DNA from: Methylohalobius sp964654415
Lineage (GTDB): Bacteria > Pseudomonadota > Gammaproteobacteria > Methylococcales > Methylothermaceae
Length of the DNA: 64,000 nucleotides
NCBI GenBank assembly: GCA_964654415.1
Contig: CAZZIP010000011.1
Location: forward strand, 1 to 64,000
Direction of reading: 5' to 3'
How positions within the stretch are numbered: position 1 is the stretch's first letter; the number at the start of each line of letters is the position of its first letter. Shown piece after piece: positions 34,494 through 42,925 of this stretch. Position numbers and translations under genes: made by a program. Below the pieces are notes generated by a model, which was not told the DNA's origin, made no database searches, and saw only the letters and a program-made list of their open reading frames with translations.

Positions 34494-35295
34494 GAATGCC
34501 AGATGCCGGGACAATCCGGTCGTTTTCCAGAACGACCGGATGCGAACTATGCTCGATCAAAGCATACATGTGCAGGTATTTGGATACCTCCGCCGGTTGC
34601 TTGGTCTTTTGTCCGAAATACTTTCCAGGCTTATCGTAAGCTTCGGTGACTACTTGGTCGTCGTATATAGCGAAATGGAAGGAGCTGATGGTGCTGCTGA
34701 CGTTGCCTGGAGCGGGGAGTTCGTCGCGGTAGGCTAGCCGGATCTCGACGCCGTCCTTCTGGTGTGTCAGCAACACCGTTTGCACTTCAGTATCTGCCAA
34801 GTCGTCACGGTCAACGACAAAGATGCGGGTCAGCACGATACCGCGCTCCCGGGCACGCAGATTAGCCTGATAGAAATTGTGATGTGCCCCGTGTGTTCCC
34901 CAGCCATGGGTCATCGGATCGACGGTCTTGATCTGACGCGTGGCATGGTCGCAGAGTCTGGCTCCCTCCAGGTAAAACTCCGATTCGTCCAAAGGGACGT
35001 AGCCGCGCTGCAGGAGGTCGATGGTCATTTTGGCCTCCGCTAGGACCTCCTGCGCCTTGACCTGGCATTCCGGATCGGCGATCTGCGCGATCGAGAAGAT
35101 GATCTCGTGGGCCTGATAGTACTTCTCGGAGAGCGTCTCCCGGGCATGCTTACTCTCCTCTTTTAGAAGGTAGGTGGCGAGGGAGAGCAGGATGCCCATG
35201 CCGAATATGGTATAGGCGACTTGCGGGAAATGGAGCACCCAGTGGAAGAATATAGCCAGGCCGGAGCCCGCCAGGAATTCAACCAAGATTGCCAT
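34483..35295 (-). CDS. membrane-anchored protein with C-terminal sensor-like domain
   Basis: This 270-residue protein has two N-terminal hydrophobic segments (about 4-22 and 26-43), then an amphipathic helical linker (ESKHARETLSEKYYQAHEII). The C-terminal domain includes FYQANLRARERGIVLTRIFV, GVEIRLAYRDELP and FHFAIYDDQVVTEAYD. The last pattern resembles phospholipase-D-fold or ligand-sensing domains of membrane proteins, but no HxK catalytic motif is visible. It is translationally coupled to the secreted protein at 33810. The pair may form a small envelope-facing system. Family not identified. Confidence 0.6.
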   Translation of the reverse strand: MAILVEFLAGSGLAIFFHWVLHFPQVAYTIFGMGILLSLATYLLKEESKHARETLSEKYYQAHEIIFSIAQIADPECQVKAQEVLAEAKMTIDLLQRGYVPLDESEFYLEGARLCDHATRQIKTVDPMTHGWGTHGAHHNFYQANLRARERGIVLTRIFVVDRDDLADTEVQTVLLTHQKDGVEIRLAYRDELPAPGNVSSTISSFHFAIYDDQVVTEAYDKPGKYFGQKTKQPAEVSKYLHMYALIEHSSHPVVLENDRIVPASGIHVA

Positions 35296-35725
35296 AATGC
35301 TGCTGTCGATATCAAATCATTGGTTCACGGTCCGTTCGACACTGCCACGGCGGCGCTCGTTCCTCCTAAGGTCAGCGACTTACCCTCAGCGCCCAGGCTG
35401 GTGATCCCGTCACCAGGCGCGCCCAGTCCCCGCCGGCCAATCGAATTTCCCAGATTCGAGTGATTCATAGGCTTGCCTTACAGGTCATACCCCACCACCG
35501 GGATGACCCAAGGATGGCGGGTAATGGCCGTGCTGCCAAGGGTTCCCTGATTGCCCGCTGCCGCAATCACGATCACCTCGCGCTTGGCGGACAGGATGCC
35601 GGCCACGAAGCTGCCGTGCTGGCAGCAGGCTACTCCTCATAGCTGTTGACCACAATGGATTTTTTGGTCTAGCAGAAATCATCCGTCTACTCGATGCGGA
35701 AGGTCCGGAGCCGGCAGAAGGCAGT
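35296..35725. other. right edge of the accessory region
   Basis: No intact gene. It contains the decayed S8 peptidase copy (about 35336-35632) and about 90 bp of featureless sequence before the apbE stop codon. I found no integrase, tRNA end or perfect long direct repeat that would mark an integration boundary. Confidence 0.45.
35336..35632 (-). pseudogene. decayed partial copy of the S8 peptidase gene
   Basis: The sequence closely matches 21765-22275 in the intact peptidase gene: the stretch around CAGCGCCCAGGCTGGTGATCCC and its flanks is nearly identical. Three defects are visible. A CAC codon has become TAA at 35478-35480. The 237-bp block present in the intact gene between two 12-bp CGCGCCTGGCGG repeats (22001 and 22238) is missing, with one copy retained in altered form (TCGCGCTTGGCGG). 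Both ends of the gene, including the catalytic Ser region start and the Asp region, are lost or truncated. Confidence 0.75.
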
Positions 35726-36616
35726 TCAGATCGAGCCGCCTATCTCTCCGGTGGTACTCACCCACAGGTGGGGAAGCCCTAAATTCTCAAGCCATGCAGG
35801 CCCCTCTTGTTCCTTGAGGAGAGCGATGGTGGCGGCACTGCCGGCGACCACGCATAGTTCCCCAAGTACCGTGACTGCGGCCAGATATTGCACCGGCCAG
35901 CCGGTTTTGGGATTTAAAATATGGCCGAAGCGCCGGCCATCTATGACCAGACAGCGCTCGTAGTCGCCGCTGGAAGCCACCGCGCCTTCTCGAACCAAGA
36001 GAGTAGTGAGCAGACCTTGCCGGCGCGGATGGCGGATGCCTACTCGCCAGGGGCGGCCGTCGGGGCGCGGACCGATGATCTTGATGTCTCCCCCTAGGTT
36101 GACCATTCCGGAACGGACCCCAGCTTCGATCGCCAAGGCCGCCGCCCGATCAACGGCATACTCCTTGACGATGCCGCCGAAGTCAAGCTCCATGCCTGCA
36201 ATTGGGAAGGCTAGGTGCGGAGGTTGCCAGAGGACCTTGTTCCAGCCGATTTGGGCGCGCAGGGTTTCGATCTGCTCGCAGGTGGGCGTTTGTCCTGAGT
36301 CGAAGCGCCAGACGCGACGCAGAATGCCTGAAGTGATGTCGAATAAACCCTCGCTTTGGGCATAGCAGGTTTGCGCATAGTCGAGCAGGCTTTGGGTCTC
36401 CGGGTCCACTTCGATTTTCCCACCTTGCGCCGCAATGCGGTTGATTTCAGACAATAAGCTGTCGGGGCGGTAGCGCGAGTAGCGCTTTTCTAAGCGCGCA
36501 ACTTCGGCGAGGATGGCAGCCAAGACCGATCTGGCTTGGCCAGGCGCGGCAAACAATTCCACCTCGCACACTGTGCCCATCGCCCTGAAGCTATGCTGGA
36601 GGCGGATTATTGGCAT
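35726..36616 (-). CDS. apbE: FAD:protein FMN transferase (ApbE)
   Basis: This 296-residue protein (from ATG 36616) attaches FMN through a phosphoester bond to a Thr or Ser of periplasmic target proteins. Family motifs: AMGTVCEVELF at the start, the FAD-binding region with MELDFGGIVKEYAVDRAA, VNLGGDIKIIGPRPDGRPW, and GHILNPKTGWPV. No signal peptide is obvious, although many ApbE proteins have one. The divergent opgD start lies 55 bp away. ApbE often occurs with DUF3570/DUF4266/TlpA-like genes, as found at 38.2-41.5 kb. No FMN-binding target domain is encoded in the window. Confidence 0.9.
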   Translation of the reverse strand: MPIIRLQHSFRAMGTVCEVELFAAPGQARSVLAAILAEVARLEKRYSRYRPDSLLSEINRIAAQGGKIEVDPETQSLLDYAQTCYAQSEGLFDITSGILRRVWRFDSGQTPTCEQIETLRAQIGWNKVLWQPPHLAFPIAGMELDFGGIVKEYAVDRAAALAIEAGVRSGMVNLGGDIKIIGPRPDGRPWRVGIRHPRRQGLLTTLLVREGAVASSGDYERCLVIDGRRFGHILNPKTGWPVQYLAAVTVLGELCVVAGSAATIALLKEQEGPAWLENLGLPHLWVSTTGEIGGSI

Positions 36617-36670
36617 CAAGGCTCCATCTTTATTACCATATTGCCGGAACAATAATAACAGTGAAGGAAG

Positions 36671-38215
36671 ATGTTGACCCGTAGAAGCCTCCTAAAGGGG
36701 ATTTTAGCTTTAGCGGCTCTTGGACTTTTCCCCCAACACGCTACCGCCAAGCGCACAGCGACCTCAGGCAAAGCTTTTAGCTATGATTGGCTAAAAGAGC
36801 GAGCAAGAAATCTGGCTTTGCACCCCTTTGTTCCGGCCTCGGAGCAACTTCCAGCTTGGCTGGTTGGAATCGACTGGGATGCCTACCAGTCTATCCGCTT
36901 TCGCCCAGAGCACGCTTTGTGGCGCGAGCAAGGGCTTCCTTTCCAGGTGCGCCTGTTTCATTTGGGCCTGTTCTTCAAGCATCCGGTCCACCTTTACGAA
37001 GTCGTAGAGGGACTGGCGCGGCCTATCCCCTATCGCGCCGATTGGTTTGAGTTTGGCCCTGAGATCAAAGTGCCGCCAAAAGTGCCGGATTTGGGCTACG
37101 CCGGCTTTCGCGTCCACGCCCGACCAGATTTCGAACGCGATATGTTCGCTTTTCTAGGGGCCAGCTACTTCCGCGCCGTCGGGGAGAGCAAGCAATACGG
37201 TATGTCTGCCCGGGGGTTGGCGATCAATACCGGCTTTGACGAGGAATTTCCCGAATTTCGCGAATTCTACTTGGAGCGCCCCGGTCCAGAGGATGAGGCG
37301 ATCTTCATCTATGCCTTGCTGGCTGGACCGAGCGTCAGCGGCGCCTACCGGTTTGTGGTCACTCCCGGCGAGCCCACAGTCATGGACATCGAGGCCAACC
37401 TGTATCCGCGCCGGTCAATCGAACGGGTGGGAATCGCACCGTTGACGAGCATGTTTTTATGCGGCGAGAACGACCGTCGGGTAGCCGACGATTTCCGTCC
37501 CGAAATCCACGACTCCGACGGGCTGGCGATGTGGACCGGCGAGGGCGAGTGGATCTGGCGGCCTTTGCTCAATCCGCCGATGGTGCGCACCAATTCCTTT
37601 CTAGACCGCAACCCTAAAGGGTTTGGCTTGCTCCAGCGCGACCGTAACTTCGACCATTACCAAGACGACGGGGCCAACTACCACTTGCGCCCTTCAACCT
37701 GGGTTGAGCCACAAGGCGCTTGGGGCGAAGGAGAGGTGCAACTGGTGGAGCTTCCAGCGCCCGATGAGACCTTCGACAACGCGGTCGCGTTCTGGCATCC
37801 TAAAGACCCTTTGCTTCCGGGTCGAGCTTACAGTTTCCGCTACCGCCTAAGCTGGGGAGCCGATCCACAGCCGCCTTCCCACGGCGCACGGGTGGTAGCC
37901 ACGCGCACCGGAGTTGGCGGCATCCCGGGCCGGAAAAACCAGATCCCCTCGCGCAAATTCGTCATCGACTTTGGCGGCGGGAGGCTCAACGAGTTGCCAG
38001 AGCAGGCTAAGGTCGAACCGGTCATCACCGTCTCGCGCGGTAGGGTGCTGGAGCCGGCCGCACGGCCGATTAAAGGCATGCCTTACTGGCGGTGCAACTT
38101 CGACTTAGTTGTGGACGGCCAAGAAGTCGTGGACATGCGCTGCTTCCTCAAAGACGAGCAGGGGGTGCTCACCGAGACCTGGTTGTACCAATATCTTCCG
38201 CCTCAGAAAGCATAA
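36671..38215 (+). CDS. opgD: periplasmic glucan biosynthesis protein, OpgD/OpgG family (Tat-exported)
   Basis: This 514-residue MdoG-superfamily protein begins LTRRSLLKGILALAALGLF, a twin-arginine signal, which is characteristic of OpgD rather than Sec-exported OpgG. The body has family blocks such as FSYDWLKERARNLA, FEFGPEIKVP, YFRAVGESKQYGMSARGLAI and FRPEIHDSDGL. It shapes osmoregulated periplasmic beta-glucans. GAAGGAAG precedes the ATG at 36671. The last 13 nt overlap the convergent outer-membrane gene. No opgH is nearby. Confidence 0.9.
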   Translation: MLTRRSLLKGILALAALGLFPQHATAKRTATSGKAFSYDWLKERARNLALHPFVPASEQLPAWLVGIDWDAYQSIRFRPEHALWREQGLPFQVRLFHLGLFFKHPVHLYEVVEGLARPIPYRADWFEFGPEIKVPPKVPDLGYAGFRVHARPDFERDMFAFLGASYFRAVGESKQYGMSARGLAINTGFDEEFPEFREFYLERPGPEDEAIFIYALLAGPSVSGAYRFVVTPGEPTVMDIEANLYPRRSIERVGIAPLTSMFLCGENDRRVADDFRPEIHDSDGLAMWTGEGEWIWRPLLNPPMVRTNSFLDRNPKGFGLLQRDRNFDHYQDDGANYHLRPSTWVEPQGAWGEGEVQLVELPAPDETFDNAVAFWHPKDPLLPGRAYSFRYRLSWGADPQPPSHGARVVATRTGVGGIPGRKNQIPSRKFVIDFGGGRLNELPEQAKVEPVITVSRGRVLEPAARPIKGMPYWRCNFDLVVDGQEVVDMRCFLKDEQGVLTETWLYQYLPPQKA

Positions 38216-40764
38216 TTCCAAGTAAAGGTCAAAGCGCCTTCGCGCTCGAGCTGGTAGCCGTAGAAATCGTCTAGCACCGGCTGCAGCCACTCAAAGCGCA
38301 AGGCGTTGCCGGCAAAGGTGCCAGAGGGCACTAAGGCGCTCAGGCCAAAGCCCAAGTCGAAAAACCTGCCGCCTGAGTTCTGAGGAAAATCCATGGGCCC
38401 AAGGCGCCGACTGAAACCATCGACGTCGCCAGCTATCTTTCCTTGGAAGGTATAGACTCCACGCACCGACACCCCTAGCCAGTCTGTCAAGCTATACCCA
38501 CCCCAAGCGCTGGCTTGGGCCAAATGGCCGCGCCGCCAACCGGCGTCGTTTTCCTCCAGGCGTACCGCGCCTAAGAGCTGTCCTCCCCACCACCAGCGGC
38601 CCTGCTCGCCGGTGTAGGTGAGGCTGGGGATAAAATCGAAGCTACCGCTCCCGGTTTGCATGTCGAAGTGGTAAGACCCCATCTCCTGCTGGTGCATGCG
38701 CCGCATTTTCAAATGCACCTCGCCCGTTGGAACGCTCAAGCCCAAACCGAGATGCAGGTGATGGGGTTCGGCTTGCCACAGCCGGATCAAAGCAGCCAGC
38801 AAAGTGTCGCCGACGCCGCCGGTGGTGTGCTTGCCGCCGTGCTCGAATACCTGAGGATCGCGCGGCGGGCGCCCGGAAAGCGCCTCTGTATCCATCTCCA
38901 TCGCCACAAACTGCGGCATGATCATGAGGTTGAGCCAGTCGCTTGGGGCGTACATGAGCTCGAGCATGTGCATGCTCATCTCCATCTTTTTGGGCGCAAA
39001 CCTACAGGCGATCAGGCCGCAGCCTTCAGCGACCACCAATGGGTCGCGGGCGCGGCGCGAACCGTGGAGAAGGTCGCCGTTTTGGCTTTGGTGCATCAAG
39101 CGGTAGCCGACCATGAATGGGGTAGCCCTGGGCATCATGTGGGCATACATCAGGCCGGCAGGTAGAAAGTGGTGGCCGTGCAGGCCATGGTGGTGAGCGT
39201 GGTGTTCCAGCTCGCTCAACTGCAGCGCTTCCAAATCGACCGTTAACGCCGCATTGGCGACTAGGAAATTAAAATCGCTGTAAGCGTCCTCTCCGCCTCC
39301 GCCCAGTTTCAGCGAGCCGGCGTGAGCGTAATACTCAAATCCGGCCTCAAAAGTCACGCCCTTAGCAAAAGCCTTGCTCACGGTGATCCCCCCGCTTAAA
39401 GCGCCAAAGCCGGATAATCGGTGGTCGCTGGAGAAATGCTTAGGCAACGCCCGACGGTCGAAGCGAATGCGCTTGGGAGCAACGTCTTCTGGCGGAGTCA
39501 CTGGGTTCCCGGCTGCATCGAAAAAGTCTCCATTGTCGAAGAAGAACTCTCGTCCTTGTCCGTCCACCCAGACCTCCCGTCCTTTAGGGTCTTTGGCAAT
39601 GGTCTCAAACGGCTGCAAAGAGAGCAAATAGGGCTGGTAGAAACTTGCCTGGTCTTGAGAGTAATAGCGAATCCTAGGGGCGATGGTCCAGCCCCCGCCT
39701 AAAGGCTGGATCCACTGAGCCTCAAACGTATGGGCGGAAACTCCCCAGTCGTCGCGCGAGAACTGATAGCCAAGGTGCAAGGCAGCGTCCAGCGGGGCCA
39801 GATAATGCACCCATTTAAGGCCCAGCGTTCCCTGGTTGCGCTGCGCTGGCCGTTCTTCCAAAAGCGCGCGGCGGTCACCGATCAGCACCGGCTGGCCGAG
39901 CTGCGTTGGATCGACGAAGATCACCGTCACTGCTTTGTAGGGGTTTTCTAAAAACCCCAGGCTTTTGCTATACCCCAAGTTGAGGTTTAGCAGGTCATCC
40001 CGGCTTAAAACCTGGCTTAACCCTAAGTGGAAAGTAAAATCGCGTCGTTCTCCCAGAAGCTGCTCAAGCGCCAGACCGCCTTTGCGACGCAAGCGGATGC
40101 TTGTGAGATAGCGGTCCTTGACGATGTAAGGCGAGGAATCGTGATCCAAAAGCGCTTGAATGTCGCTGTGGGTGTAATTGAAGCCATAGCTTAAGGTGGT
40201 CAGCTTGCGGTTGAAATCCAACCGCCCGCGTACTCCTCCGTGGGCCGATCGGTAGTCGTTTTCCAGGGAAAATCCCCCAAGCAAAGCAAGCTCGGCCTCG
40301 TCCCATTCGTAGCCCAGACGGAAATCGCTCGCTCGCCGCACCTCAGGCGAGGCGCTGGCCAAAACGTGGACCAGGCGCGATTCCTCCTTGCCCGAACGCA
40401 GAAAGTGAAAATCCGAATCTAAGGCCACCTGGCCGGTTAAAAGCGGCGAAGCGCCGGAGGTAGCATCGGCCAAGGGACGATTGGGCCGGGCGGCCAGGGG
40501 AGCAGTGGCAATGGGGGTGGCCCCCGACCAGACATCTTCGGTGTAGGCAAAACCAAAGCGCCAGCGGTCGAGCAGCCCAAGGTCGGCCGAAAAGCGGGTG
40601 GTGTCGACCTGCAGCGGGCGAAATTGGCTTTTGGCCTCGAACAGATTGCGCTCGCCCTCTTGGTAGCGGCTGTACTGCAAGCTCACCTGGCTGTTTTCCG
40701 CCGCCAATCCCGGCAGCAGCAAGGCCGCCGAAGTCAGCGCTGTCAGGGCCTGGCTTTTGGCCAT
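38203..40764 (-). CDS. two-barrel outer membrane protein: DUF3570 fused to a second beta-barrel domain
   Basis: This 853-residue protein has a signal peptide ending GLAAEN. Residues about 25-480 match the DUF3570 pattern of alternating amphipathic strands (RYSYGFNYTHSD-type repeats, ending in VDLEALQLSEL). A His-rich linker (HHAHHHGLHGHH, near 493-504) leads to a second region with its own barrel features (GYRLMHQSQNGDLLHG, the Met-rich KKMEMSMHMLELMYAP, SVPTGEV) ending in aromatic Phe (TWNYAF), typical of outer-membrane insertion. Usually such parts are separate proteins of about 400 aa. It is last in a five-gene operon with DUF4266 and TlpA-like genes. A role in metal or electron-transfer processes is possible but unproven. 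Confidence 0.75.
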   Translation of the reverse strand: MAKSQALTALTSAALLLPGLAAENSQVSLQYSRYQEGERNLFEAKSQFRPLQVDTTRFSADLGLLDRWRFGFAYTEDVWSGATPIATAPLAARPNRPLADATSGASPLLTGQVALDSDFHFLRSGKEESRLVHVLASASPEVRRASDFRLGYEWDEAELALLGGFSLENDYRSAHGGVRGRLDFNRKLTTLSYGFNYTHSDIQALLDHDSSPYIVKDRYLTSIRLRRKGGLALEQLLGERRDFTFHLGLSQVLSRDDLLNLNLGYSKSLGFLENPYKAVTVIFVDPTQLGQPVLIGDRRALLEERPAQRNQGTLGLKWVHYLAPLDAALHLGYQFSRDDWGVSAHTFEAQWIQPLGGGWTIAPRIRYYSQDQASFYQPYLLSLQPFETIAKDPKGREVWVDGQGREFFFDNGDFFDAAGNPVTPPEDVAPKRIRFDRRALPKHFSSDHRLSGFGALSGGITVSKAFAKGVTFEAGFEYYAHAGSLKLGGGGEDAYSDFNFLVANAALTVDLEALQLSELEHHAHHHGLHGHHFLPAGLMYAHMMPRATPFMVGYRLMHQSQNGDLLHGSRRARDPLVVAEGCGLIACRFAPKKMEMSMHMLELMYAPSDWLNLMIMPQFVAMEMDTEALSGRPPRDPQVFEHGGKHTTGGVGDTLLAALIRLWQAEPHHLHLGLGLSVPTGEVHLKMRRMHQQEMGSYHFDMQTGSGSFDFIPSLTYTGEQGRWWWGGQLLGAVRLEENDAGWRRGHLAQASAWGGYSLTDWLGVSVRGVYTFQGKIAGDVDGFSRRLGPMDFPQNSGGRFFDLGFGLSALVPSGTFAGNALRFEWLQPVLDDFYGYQLEREGALTFTWNYAF

Positions 40765-40965
40765 CTAGTAACACCCACAACCGCCGCCTGTGCCTTTGAC
40801 GCTTCCCCCTGCCTCGCGGCTGCTGTAGACGTGCTCTTGGATCGCGCTCTGGACAGGATAAGGATCTAAAGCCATCTGCGGTTTAGCCAGCCGCCCACGC
40901 TCCCAAGGAGCCACTTGCACGCAGCCGGTCAGAAGCAAAAGCAGGAAAGCCCCCGCGCAGCGCAT
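40765..40965 (-). CDS. DUF4266 small lipoprotein
   Basis: The 66-residue protein has a lipobox LLTGC followed by VQVAPWERGRLAKPQM and a C-terminus GGCGCY. These are the standard features of DUF4266 lipoproteins (W-E/Q-R-G-x-L-A and a terminal CGC motif). It should be anchored in the outer or inner membrane facing the periplasm. The stop directly abuts the DUF3570 start, and it lies 1 bp after the TlpA-like gene. The function is unknown, but the pairing with DUF3570 is a recurrent one. Confidence 0.85.
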   Translation of the reverse strand: MRCAGAFLLLLLTGCVQVAPWERGRLAKPQMALDPYPVQSAIQEHVYSSREAGGSVKGTGGGCGCY

Positions 40966-40966
40966 C

Positions 40967-41452
40967 TCACCTCGCCTCGGCAAGCAATTCCATTACCTTG
41001 GTTTTGAGTTCGTCCGCGTCCTCGGCGCGAAATCCAAGATGCCGAAAGCGTATTCTCCCTTGGCGGTCGATCAAATACGCCGCTGGCATCCCGGCCACCT
41101 CGAAAGCGCGCGCGCAGTCGCCGTGAGGATCCAAAAACACGGTAAACCGAACCGGATAACGATCGAGGAAAGCCTGGGCTTCTCTAGAGTTCTCGTCCAG
41201 GTTGACGGCCACCACCGCCAGCCCTTTATCGCCTAACTCCTCAGTCAACTTGTTGAGGAACTGAAAAGAGCGGGCGCAGGTCGGACACCACGAAGCCCAA
41301 AAGTCTAGATACAGCACTTTTCCTGCCTGGACTTGGTGTAAGCGGTGCTCCTCTCCCTCAAGCGAGGTCAGCCTACAATCGGGAAATTCGGCCGCTGCGG
41401 TAAAACCGATCCAGCCTGCCAGAGCGATGAGGAGTAAGGCTTTCTTGTTCAC
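40967..41452 (-). CDS. TlpA-like periplasmic thioredoxin-fold protein
   Basis: This 161-residue protein (GTG start at 41452, overlapping the upstream stop by 4 nt) has a signal peptide ending TAAAEF and a thioredoxin fold with the redox motif WASWCPTCARSF. The cis-Pro region is VAGMPAAYLIDRQGRI. It probably reduces disulphides of periplasmic proteins such as cytochrome apoproteins or the Cys-rich lipoprotein next to it. It belongs to the five-gene operon 42726-38203. Confidence 0.88.
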   Translation of the reverse strand: MNKKALLLIALAGWIGFTAAAEFPDCRLTSLEGEEHRLHQVQAGKVLYLDFWASWCPTCARSFQFLNKLTEELGDKGLAVVAVNLDENSREAQAFLDRYPVRFTVFLDPHGDCARAFEVAGMPAAYLIDRQGRIRFRHLGFRAEDADELKTKVMELLAEAR

Positions 41453-41889
41453 TGGACTTGGCGCACCTGAATCTCAGTTCCGGTGTGGTCGCCGTTAGCG
41501 GTCACACAATGCCAGATCAGGGAGAAAGCCCTAGGACCCGGACCGGTCTTGTTGACCAACATCCGATAGACGCCGTCGCCGCCTTGAAGCACGATGGGAT
41601 CGCTGTACTGGGCGTCGCCGGAGACCTGGTCAGTAGTGTTGGCGGCCTGGTTGCCTTTGATCACCTGCAGGTTGACCAACAGCCCAGGCGCCGGTGGACT
41701 GTCGTCGCGCACCTGGGCAAACAGATACGCCGTTGGCCCATGGCCGTCGTCGCCGCAGATCACATCCGCCATGTCGGTCGCCTGGGCGTCTGGACTTTGA
41801 GGAAATATCGGCAGGGGGATACCGGTCACGTCGTGGGCAAGACTACTCCCAGCCCATGCTAGCCACAAACCCAATAGGAAACGCTTCAT
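41449..41889 (-). CDS. secreted hypothetical protein
   Basis: The protein has 146 residues from the ATG at 41889, which has a strong AGGAGGATT site. A signal peptide ends in SSLAHD. The mature protein is a beta-rich single domain with two Cys (VICGDDGHG and LIWHCVTANGD) that may form a disulphide, and it ends VRQVQ. No family is recognised. It is translationally coupled to the TlpA-like gene, which could act on its disulphide. Confidence 0.75.
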   Translation of the reverse strand: MKRFLLGLWLAWAGSSLAHDVTGIPLPIFPQSPDAQATDMADVICGDDGHGPTAYLFAQVRDDSPPAPGLLVNLQVIKGNQAANTTDQVSGDAQYSDPIVLQGGDGVYRMLVNKTGPGPRAFSLIWHCVTANGDHTGTEIQVRQVQ

Positions 41890-41946
41890 CCAATCCTCCT
41901 CTTTCGATAAGCAGGGACAGTATAGCCGCCCCCGCGCCAAACTGCA

Positions 41947-42726
41947 TCAGGGTGCCGGCCAAATCTGCTGACCGTTCCACTGGACTTTGAAATTCTCCTT
42001 GAGCTGCCGCAGGGAAGGATAAATCCGCACGTCTACTCCCTGGCCACAGCTCGCCGGCAGCGGGAACTGAGCGAGGTTGCGAGTGACTTTGAAGGTGGCT
42101 GGGGAGTCGTAAGCGTGGGCTGGATCGCCAAAGTACTTGGCATCGGGGCTGTTGGGATCGACTCCAGGCACCGCCTTGACCCAGAAGTTTGTCGCGTGGT
42201 TGAACTCGGGATCGGCTGCGCTTTTGATTTCACACACATCGGCGATCGCTGGCATGAAAGTGATGCTCTTGGCGCAGGCGTTGTCTTGGAACACGACTGC
42301 CTGGATGCGAAACGGCATTTTGCCCACCCAGTTGTGGGGCGGAAGCCCTTCGCCGCCGCCGGCCCAGTAGCCGATGGGATTGCCGTTTTTATCTGCTATT
42401 AATTCCTCGATGGGGAACACATCGTTGCTCTTGACCACCCGGATGAAGCCTCCGGCCTGGATGAAATCGGAGACCGGCCCGTTGTGGGGACTCCAAGTCT
42501 TGCCGCCGTCAGAGGAGACCTCGACGATGGAGTCGGTCTGGTCGGGCATGAACAGGATATGGCCGATCACGCTCATATCGCCGCAGCCGTGGGTGATTAC
42601 CGCCGCGGCGTCGTACGTCGCGTGCCCAGCGCGGTTTTCTTCAGCGCTGTTTGGAGATAAGCGGGTGTGCGCAAACGCCTGGCCGGTCATACCCAAAGCA
42701 GCCAGTAAAAGCACAGTTTTTTTCAT
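41947..42726 (-). CDS. secreted hypothetical protein of the DUF3570 operon
   Basis: The protein has 259 residues from the ATG at 42726, which has an AAAAAGGAGG site. The signal peptide ends GQAFAHTR. Mature features: THGCGD near 40, HILFMPDQTDSIVEVSSDGG, and four more Cys (ACAKS, DVCEIK, SCGQGVD). The His-Gly-Cys next to the mature N-terminus recalls copper-binding periplasmic proteins of the YcnI type, but the similarity is too weak to name it. It is the first gene of the operon ending with the DUF3570 double-barrel protein. Confidence 0.7.
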   Translation of the reverse strand: MKKTVLLLAALGMTGQAFAHTRLSPNSAEENRAGHATYDAAAVITHGCGDMSVIGHILFMPDQTDSIVEVSSDGGKTWSPHNGPVSDFIQAGGFIRVVKSNDVFPIEELIADKNGNPIGYWAGGGEGLPPHNWVGKMPFRIQAVVFQDNACAKSITFMPAIADVCEIKSAADPEFNHATNFWVKAVPGVDPNSPDAKYFGDPAHAYDSPATFKVTRNLAQFPLPASCGQGVDVRIYPSLRQLKENFKVQWNGQQIWPAP

Positions 42727-42925
42727 CTTGCCTCCTTTTTGTACGGGATTTACCACAGTTTTTCATCAACCATCCATTAAGGCGTTCCTGTACAAAATAC
42801 GTACCACACTTATAGATCAATGACTTATTAAAAATCCGCTCCCGTATTTGCGGCATTTGCCGTAGATGGTGTGGCATATCACGCGGCCTCTATCTTTTTC
42901 TGTGGGTTTCGCTATGCTTTTGCAT

